64,000 bases of DNA from Pseudorasbora parva (taxonomy: Eukaryota > Chordata > Actinopteri > Cypriniformes > Gobionidae): contig NC_090176.1 in NCBI RefSeq assembly GCF_024679245.1, forward strand, positions 19,198,293 to 19,262,292. The letters run 5' to 3'. Below, one piece after another: positions 1-64,000 of the stretch. A program made the position numbers and the translations under genes. The stretch's first letter is position 1. Each line of letters opens with the position of its first letter. The notes beneath the pieces are model-generated. The model saw only the letters and a list, made by a program, of their open reading frames with translations, was not told where the DNA came from and searched no databases.

Positions 1-798
1 CCCACTCACAAGACCCATAAAAGGCACTAAAGAGTTTGTTACAAAGTCCATCTCACTACAGTGGGTGTACAATAATTTTAAGAAGCGACGAGAATAGTTT
101 TTGTGCGAAAAAAAAATCAAAATAACGACTTTTTCCACCAAGAGTGTGTCTTCCGTATAGGTGTCTGACGTGAACTCACCTGGAACTCACGCAATAGCTG
201 CGCTCCTCCTCTTCCGGGTCATGTATTGAATGGTGGAGCTGCGTCATATTCTCGCGCATGAGTCGAGTTTACGTCAATAACTTTACAATGACTGAAACTG
301 CAACTTTAGTTAATACTTTTATAATAAAATTGTACAAAATATAAATGCACTTTTAACTTCTTAAATCTAATATCTACATGCAGAAGGGTAAACTTCCATA
401 TTTTAGATTAGGGATTGTAGCAGTAGTTGGAAGTTTTAAACATTTAGCAACTACCCATACACTCATGCCTGCCCTTTAAGATAATGCTACATGAATGTGT
501 CTGTGCGTGAGTTATTCTATCTGTTAAATAAAGAAAAATTAAATTGCATGGGCACTTTCCCATTCAGAATGGGCAACCAATTTCTATCTGGATATCCCAA
601 AAAAAAATGTGTTGCCTATTTTCAATGGGAAAATGTCCACAGCAACATTGCTCGGCAACATTGCTCAAAAAGTCGTTATTTTGATTTTTATGTGCACAAT
701 AACTATTTTCGTCGCATTGTAAAATTATTGTACAGCCACTGGAGTGAGATGGACTTTGTAATGTCGTCTTTAGTCCCTTTATGGGTCTTGTGAGTGGG
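1..798. mobile_element. Foldback DNA element with long inverted repeats
   Basis: Bases 1-135 and 665-798 are inverted copies of each other with roughly 87% identity by eye, starting cccactcacaagacccataa and ending with its complement. The interior carries a 123-bp MITE segment (550-672). No transposase is visible. The left end coincides with the window edge, so the true boundary and any target-site duplication cannot be checked. Confidence 0.75.
550..672. repeat. MITE segment identical to 3897-4019
   Basis: Begins tgggcactttcccattcaga and ends gctcaaaaagt. By direct comparison it matches 3897-4019 base for base, including a run of nine A. Here it sits inside the foldback element, without the left terminal repeat that the other copy has. 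Confidence 0.85.
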
Positions 799-852
799 TT
801 AGTGGGAAATTTACTGAATGCCAATGTAGGCCTTTTTGAAGCTTTCCTCAAT

Positions 853-980
853 CATCAGCTTTCAACAAAAATATCTTCATTTGTGTTCTGAAAATGAACG
901 AAGGGCTTACGGGTGACATGACATGAGGGTGAGTAATTAATGAAATAATTTTCATTTTTGGGTGAACTAACCCTTTAAAA
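853..980. repeat. Short MITE arm, 'gggtgaactaaccctttaa' family
   Basis: Contains ttgtgttctgaaaatgaacg, agggcttacgggtg and ends gggtgaactaaccctttaa. Same family as the 10712-11514 foldback and the copies at 3540, 8881, 14058, 35919, 39033 and 39192. Confidence 0.75.
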
Positions 981-1390
981 AGTACCATAAAGCATGAGGA
1001 AAAAGTGGTGTTGTAGACATGCTTTGAAATATTCCTCAAGCATGGCACTAGCACAAATATTATGACAGATCTATGTTTGTTCATTGCACAGACACACTTG
1101 TTGACATGTACAGTAATGTGAGAAGTAATTTCCCCTGTTCTGGAGTGACACTTTGTATGTCCTTAGACATACATACCCACACACACTGTATTCTAAGGGT
1201 TCACACACACCGCAGCGATTCACATCCGTCAGCAGACCTGGAGACTTTGATATTTAATATTTAATAGCTACATCATCTCTTGTCCATGAAATATTAATGT
1301 GACTGGAGCCAATACCCCCTGTGCCCTTTACAATAAACTGAATCAAGGCAGAGACAAAAAATATATAAAATTTAATATATATATCCTTTG

Positions 1391-2162
1391 ACTGATCACA
1401 CATAACATTATGACCACCTTCCTAATATTGTGCTTGTAACCTTTTTGCTGCCATTAGCCCTGCCCCATTGCGGTATGGACTCCACTAGACCCCTGAAGGT
1501 GTGCCGTGGTATCTGGCACCAATATGTTAGATCGTGCATTCTGGTGCCATGTGCTCCCCAGGTAAGCAAAGCACATGCACCCAGCCATACATGTTATGTA
1601 AAAGAAAATGTGATTCATCACGTGTGCTTTTGGTGGTGGACAGGGGTCAGCATGGGTACCCTGACTGGTCTGCAGTTATGCAGCCCCATATGCAACAAAC
1701 TGCAATAAACGGTGTATTCTGACACCTTTCTATCAGAGCCAGCATTAACTTCTAGAGCAATTTGAGCTACAGTAGCTCATCTGTTTGATCGGATCAGACG
1801 GGCAGCCTTCACTCCCCACGTGCTTCAATGAACCTTGGCCGCCAATGACTCTGTTGCCGGTTCACCACTGTTCCTTCATTGGACCCCTTTTGATATATAC
1901 TGACCGGGAACACTCCACAAGAGCTGCAGTTTTGGAGATAACCTGACCCAGTCGTCTAGCCGACACAATTTGGCCCTTGTCAAACTCGCTGAAATCTCCA
2001 CACTTGCCCATTATTCCTGCTTCTAACAAATCAACTTTGAGGACAAAATGTTCACTTTCTGCCAAATATATCCCACCCACTAACAGTTACAATGATGAAG
2101 AGATAATCAGTGTTATTCACTTAACCTGTTAATGGTCATAATGTAATGCCTGATCAGTGTAT
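1391..2162 (-). mobile_element. Tc1-like transposon remnant, internally deleted
   Basis: Ends are inverted: actgatcacacataacatta at the left and taatgcctgatcagtgtat at the right, with cattatgacca/tggtcataatg next to them. On the minus strand the transposase N-terminus starts at 2011 ([20 protein letters not shown], then [16 protein letters not shown]), a Tc1 helix-turn-helix DNA-binding domain. At under 0.8 kb it is about half of a complete element; the catalytic DDE part is largely missing and no open frame spans it. It is a dead copy. Confidence 0.85.
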
Positions 2163-3338
2163 ACACACACGCACATACAAAAAACGCTAAACGATAATAC
2201 TTCTACACACAAGATTAACACGCCATCTCAATCCTTCATGCCACACAAAGGAAAGTCCATATTGTTAAAATGATTGTTACTTTAGATCCATATACATATA
2301 GTTTAAAAATATCAGCAATTGATGCAATTAGTCGTAGTGGTTGCAAGGTTAATTGTATTGATCTTTGATAATCTTGCCGTAAAATGTATATATGCAGAAT
2401 GTAGACGGCTGATAGTGGACTAATATATTTAGACTAGACTTTTTACAGTACTTATGTTGCACACAAGAACATATGTGTCGGGGTCATATGAGATCCACGC
2501 TCATAAATCCATGATGGGAGTAGCTGTATGCTAAAGCATCTTTAATTAAATACAAAGGTTAAGAGGAGGCAAGGGAAACTGTGTTAGACACAGCATGTGA
2601 ACTAAATCGCCACACACACCCAACATCCTCCCTAAGAACACCTCCCTCATCAAATTATCTTATTTTAATGTGACATTTAACACTTGCTCTTTTCCTTAAA
2701 TGGATAATGGACTTAATGTGCCTTATATATTAGTTTTCTCCAAAGGTGAACGAGCATTTCTTTTAGAGAAAAAAAGGTAATGTTTTTAATAAATGATACC
2801 ATTCCAGATCACTCTGGCTCAGTTTAAATCGTAGGCGCAGAGCGTAGCTGCATTTAAAGGCAGTTGTTGGTTGCTGTGCTGTCGTTACAAAAGTGATCCA
2901 GAGCAAAATACAGCCTAAACCTCAATCTTACATAAACACACTGCCTTCATCTGAATGGGTCTCTAAGAGAGAGCACTGTGGCTTTTATGGTAAATGTCTG
3001 TTTTATCAGCACTGACCTCACTGTTTTTGACAAACACAAAGCCTGGCACATGATGAGTCAATATACTAAACAGGATGTGTTTTTTTAACAACCACATATT
3101 TGAAATGACATTAGAGCCGGGAAAGTTTCTATAATTTGACCAGACTATTTTAATCCTCCTAAAACAAATTAAGCATGACCATGTGTGCTGGTGAGCGCAA
3201 ACTACTTTGATAAACTATAAAAATCTGTGATTAAAGACATAGATCTGATTCGTGTGTCTGGAGCACAGTTATAAAGGATAGTTTGTACCAAAGTGAAAAT
3301 TCTGTCATTTATGATTGGTTGGACAGGTTGTTACTACA

Positions 3339-3344
<6 letters not shown>

Positions 3345-3424
<80 letters not shown>
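3345..3424. repeat. (AT)n microsatellite
   Basis: About 80 bp of uninterrupted alternating A and T. The long open frame over it, an I-Y repeat, is an artefact. Confidence 0.97.
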
Positions 3425-3430
<6 letters not shown>

Positions 3431-3439
3431 TTTTTAATG

Positions 3440-3606
3440 AAAGTCAGTGGGGTTAATTTCAATATTTGGTTTGGACCTCATTCACTGTTGAATGGACAAA
3501 AACTGTAGAAACAATCTTCAAAATATCTTCATGTTCTACAGAAGTTTGGAATGACATAAGGGTGAGTAAGTGATGACAGAATGCATTTTTTGGGTGAACT
3601 CTTTAA
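3440..3606. repeat. MITE half, 'tgggtgaactctttaa' end
   Basis: Contains aatatcttcatgttctacag, gggtgagtaagtgatgacag and tttttgggtgaactctttaa, the right half of the family seen complete at 8881-9211. Confidence 0.7.
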
Positions 3607-3828
3607 AAGTACTGTGTAGATTTTTTATGTTAAAACACTATCTCATGCCAGCTTGACGTGACAACTATAAACAACTGCAAGTAAGCAATTTGTAGGTTGA
3701 TTTTAACAAAAAGTACTTTTTTCTCAGTGCTTTCAACATTGCTTTTTCAACATTGCTTTGTTTGTCTGAGCAGCCTGACATGGAACAACACTGGCTCAAT
3801 TATAGGGAGTGTGACTGAGAGAACTCTT

Positions 3829-4041
3829 AAGCTGATTATACACGAAGCAACTTTTTGAGCAATGTTGCTGGGCAATGTGGCTGAAAGATGTTGCTTGGGC
3901 ACTTTCCCATTCAGAATGGGCAACCAATTTCTATCTGGATATCCCAAAAAAAAATGTGTTGCCTATTTTCAATGGGAAAATGTCCACAGCAACATTGCTC
4001 GGCAACATTGCTCAAAAAGTTGCCGTGTATCATCAGCTTAA
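3829..4041. mobile_element. Complete MITE with terminal inverted repeats
   Basis: About 213 bp, framed by taagctgattatacacgaag and its imperfect complement cgtgtatcatcagctta. Inside, gcaactttttgagcaatgtt is mirrored by acattgctcaaaaagttgc. No coding capacity. Lies only about 90 bp from the donor of exon 12. Confidence 0.82.
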
Positions 4042-4133
4042 GAGCCCACGTTTGATCCCACAAATGGCACAGGAATTACATACATCACCTTTAGAATTAA
4101 TGTACCCAAATACATACACATGCTTTCACTCAC

Positions 4134-60623
<56,490 letters not shown>

Positions 60624-60759
60624 CTGTCAAAACAGACAGAAACATATTTCAGGACTACAGAGGGGAGCGAGAAGTATAATCTTTAAATGCTGATCTCAAC
60701 AATTTGTCTTGGGTCAAAAGAACTATAGACCAAGTCCAAGATGTATCTATTATAAAAAA

Positions 60760-60768
60760 TGTGTGTGT

Positions 60769-60799
<31 letters not shown>

Positions 60800-60806
60800 G
60801 GGGGTG
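60760..60806. repeat. (GT)n followed by poly-G
   Basis: About eleven GT units and then a run of about 22 G on the plus strand, within 150 bp of the exon 1 acceptor. Poly-G can form a G-quadruplex; on the transcribed (minus) RNA it is poly-C. Confidence 0.95.
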
Positions 60807-61494
60807 TTACTATAAAGTACTATACTTACTTTTAAGTATAGTAAGTATTTTACTATACTTAAAGATATGAATTGACAAGGGGGAGGGAAAAAAAAAAATC
60901 ACATGCAGGATGTTCTAAGAAACAAAAGGTTATGTCAAGACAATTTTGTCATAATTTGCTCTTAACGCCAGAAGCACCCGGCTTCGCTGGGAGTGTCAAA
61001 CATTTCAGAAAGTTCCCTGACACCCACCAGTCAGCGTTAAGAACAGGGCTAGACTTCAGAAACACTGACATATTACCTTTAAACTTTAATTGAGCTGTTT
61101 TTAAATTCGCCTTGAATCAAAATAGAAAGCAAAAATGCATTATATTTGTCAAAACAAATATTTTCTGACAGCTTGTGTCAAAGCTCTTCTTTAAGTTACA
61201 TTGTGGTGGAAACCATCACGCCCTCAACGACCCGTAATAAACATTCTCATATGCACATCGATGAACATTAGCCTAATCCAATGCGCCCACTGAACTGCTG
61301 ACCAGGACACGGCAGGTCAAGCCTGCTTTGCCCAGTTATTGATCCCACTTCCGAACAGTATAGAGAGACCTTCTTTCCTTACAATGCTAACCTTTCACCT
61401 TTTGTAAATAGATTACAATGGATTTTTGACTATGAGAAAGTGTGATTCCTTCAATCCATATAGTCATTAATATACACAAACATATATACACACT

Positions 61495-62100
61495 ACTGTT
61501 CAAAGGTTTGGGGTTGGTAACTAAGACGTTTTCATTTTTTTGCTCAAGACTGCATTTATTGGATAAAAAAATAATAGTGTGAAATCACAAATAAAAATAA
61601 CTGTTTTCTATTTTAATATACACTGTAACAAATAAAATCAGAAAATGTACTGGTCATTTTCTACCAATACATTATAATTTTACGGAAATTTCCGTTAATG
61701 TAATGTGTAATTCAAAATACAGGTAAAACACCTGTAAAGAACCAATACGGAAAATTCCTTCATATTTATACAGTACATTGTGCCCTATTTTTACACACTT
61801 TTTTTTTTACTGTGTTTTGTAAAATGTCATTTATTGACATTTTTTTTTCAATATCATTACTCCAGTCTTCAGTGTCACATAATCCTTCAGAAATCATTCT
61901 AATACACTGATTTGAGGTGCAATTATTATCAATGTTGAAAATATTCTTGTGGAAACGGTGATCATTGCTCAGTGATTCGTTTATTTGTCTTTGATTAATA
62001 GAAAGTTCAATATAAATGTCTTTACTATAACTTTCAATCACTTGAATGCGTCCTTTTTTCTGAATAAAACAGAATGATTTATGTTTTTAAATGTAGTGTT
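61495..62100 (+). repeat. Interspersed fish repeat with nested small MITE
   Basis: Opens gttcaaaggtttggggttgg and later has cagtcttcagtgtcacataa, ccttcagaaatcattctaat and tcaatgttgaaaatattc. The span 61620-61815, starting acactgtaacaaata and ending tttttttttactgtg, interrupts it and looks like a separate small element. Confidence 0.7.
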
Positions 62101-62689
62101 GTCAAAAATTATAGATTTTTGGATACCAATTTTAGATACCAATACTGAAATTTCTGAAATTTTGTTGACACAAACCCGCCTCACCTCACTCACTTGCTTT
62201 ATTTGCTCCGTATGCATATTGTTGATGTTACAGGGCTCGAATTTCGGTGTGGGATTGTGCACGTTTTGCGCATAATTGTACTCATTCACGTGGATTTTAT
62301 GCTCTCACCCAGTGTGCGCACATAAAACTTTTCTCAGTACCAAAGTATTTTTTTTTTCCTTTGCTGCTTATTACAATTAATACTTATTACTGGGTCAAAT
62401 ATAAGATAACAATACTGAGTGAATTCTCTTTGTACATAGTATACATTCATCAAACTTTCACTTCAAACCCACTAAATCCCAGCCTCAGCCCATCTAAAAG
62501 TGCCGGTGCTTGGTTAGAAACCTACATAGGAGCATGACAAAAATGCCAATTTTAAAGAAAAACATCCAACAAACGTCTTCACACACACGGCACAAAAATA
62601 TTAAGGAAACACTTAAATATTAACGTCATCACAGTATAAGTCAATTAAACTTCAGGGACAGCGATGTGTCCAGTTAGGAAAAATCAGTT

Positions 62690-63790
62690 TTGGTGCAAAT
62701 GAAAGTGACAACAGGTGCACTGGAGAGGCAACAGCAAGAGAATGATTTTGCAGGTGGTGGCCATAGACAATTGTTCTCTCTTTATTCTTCCTGACTGACT
62801 TGTCTTGAGCTTTGTGCTTTGTTAGAGCCCTTGTCACTGTTTGTAGCATTAGCCAGTACCTGCAACCCAATCAGGTTGCATAGGCAGTCCTGCTCCTCCA
62901 GGACGGCACATCCATACGTGCCACCGCAAGGAGGTTTGGCGTCCCTAGCACAGTTTCAAGAGAATGTAGGAGATACCGGGAGACAGGCCGTTACACAAAG
63001 AGAACTGGACAGGGACATAGATGGGCAAACACCCAGCAGCAGGACCGGTATCTGCTCCTTTGTGCAAGGAGAAACTGGAGGAGCACTGCCTTCTAAAAGC
63101 AGGCTCCAGCAGGCTGTGTGCATGTTTCTGACCAAACTGTCAGAAACAGACTTGATTAGGGTGGCATGAGGGCTCTGTGTCCTCTAGTGGGACCTGTGCT
63201 CAAAGCTCAGCACCGTGCAGCTCGATTGGAATTTGCCAGAGAACACCAGAATTCAAATTAGCTATTGGCACCCAGTTCTCTTCATGGATGAAGTAGGGAA
63301 TGTTATGCTGCGTGCAACATCATCCAGCATGACATGTTTGGCGGTGGGTCAGTAATGGTCTGGGGAGGAATATCCTTGGAAGGTCGCACAGACCTCCACA
63401 TGCTAGCCCTTACTGCTGTTAAGTAACGGGATAGCATCATCAGAGCCATTTTCAGACCTAATGCTGGTGCAGTGGGCCCTGGGTTCCTGCTGGTGCATGA
63501 TAATGCCTAGCCTCATGTCGCAAGAGTGTGTAGGCAGTTTTTAGATGACAAAAGCATTGATGCCATTGACTGGCCTTCATGTTCCCCGGACCTGAATCCA
63601 ATTAAGAACCTTTTGGGACATTATGTGTCGGAGCATCCAAAGCTATTAAGTAGCACCACGGACTGTCCAGGAGATAACAGAATGCCCTTATCCCAGTCTG
63701 AAAGAAGATCCTCCAGGACTCAATTCCCCCCCTCATCATGAGAATGCCCAGCTGTTGTCGTGAGTGCATACATACACACTACTACTGACG
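62690..63790 (+). pseudogene. Tc1/mariner-type transposase pseudogene
   Basis: Fragments in several frames: near 63500 LVHDNA then PHVARVCRQFL (second catalytic Asp), DWPSCSPDLNPIKNL (third acidic block), and near 63740 [10 protein letters not shown] as the remains of the C-terminus. Earlier parts (AGAVGPGFLLVHDN, GGSVMVWGG-like at 63340) show the usual order. Stops and frameshifts throughout. A different family from the Tc1 at 54312. Confidence 0.8.
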
Positions 63791-63807
63791 TACACTATGA
63801 ATTGTGT

Positions 63808-63923
<116 letters not shown>

Positions 63924-64000
63924 GTACGTTGCAATCCACAGCATATTGATATGCATCGGTACTCTTGAAAGCCTTCAAGTGATCTCCACTGTATGGGGAA

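Larger units (their letters stand above)
1..4133 (-). other. myo16: myo16 intron (partial), downstream of exon 12
   Basis: No conserved coding segment is visible on either strand. It holds a foldback element (1-798), a Tc1-like remnant (1391-2162), an AT microsatellite, a short mobile fragment at 3440-3606 and a MITE (3829-4041). About 2165-3340 shows no feature I can name. The final myo16 exons are not here. Confidence 0.8.

Noticed and set aside
4126..4133. Stop codon after RKIRDSGE as the myo16 C-terminus
   Set aside because: The stop lies within a perfect gtgagtg donor; other myosin XVI proteins continue beyond this point, so the stop is intronic.

Overview
The window is vertebrate genomic DNA, most likely from a cyprinid teleost (carp/zebrafish relative). 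It has an AT-rich background, very long dinucleotide and tetranucleotide microsatellites, a 5S-rRNA-derived SINE3, several Tc1-like and hAT-like DNA transposons, many inverted-repeat MITEs, and typical fish LINE 3' tails. There are no bacterial-style genes, operons or CRISPR arrays.

One real protein-coding gene is recognisable: a myosin XVI orthologue (myo16, also called NYAP3) on the minus strand. Twelve exons can be placed between 60623 and 4134. All have GT donors and AG acceptors, and every junction phase fits. Together they carry 984 complete codons. The transcript enters at the switch II DIFGFE segment of the motor, continues through the lower motor domain, the FVQCVRPN segment, the converter and one IQ motif, and then enters the proline-rich NYAP tail. 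That tail has two PPPKPKR...SYE motifs and two YxxM sites. The ankyrin repeats, the first half of the motor, and the last C-terminal exons lie outside the window (right and left respectively).

Everything else is intron. Layout from left to right: 1-4133 is an intron with a foldback element, a degenerate Tc1 and a MITE. 4134-6108 holds the two NYAP-tail exons, separated by an intron largely filled by a Tc1-type remnant. 9783-11700 holds the IQ/converter exons. 11701-29336 is a 17.6-kb intron with a nested SINE3 / LTR-like array, a hAT with a broken BED finger, and a 475-bp tetranucleotide tract. 29337-33441 holds two motor exons. 33442-43697 is an intron with a CAGC/CAAC tract, a perfect 71-bp palindrome and a hAT with target-site duplication. 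43698-49429 holds four motor exons with a second TSD-flanked hAT between them. 49430-60550 is an intron with a 64-bp GATA/GACA minisatellite, LINE tails and a Tc1. The first exon of the window is at 60551-60623, followed by 3.4 kb of upstream intron with another Tc1 remnant.

The least ordinary observation is a tandem array at 20637-21660, with a related single copy at 31060-31308. It looks like very short LTR units separated by exactly 44 bp. The spacer (clear in the second array spacer and at 31102, degenerate in the first) carries a sequence complementary to the CCA-bearing 3' end of tRNA-His. This may be a minimal, non-autonomous LTR retroelement (TRIM-like). No novel defence or enzymatic system was found.
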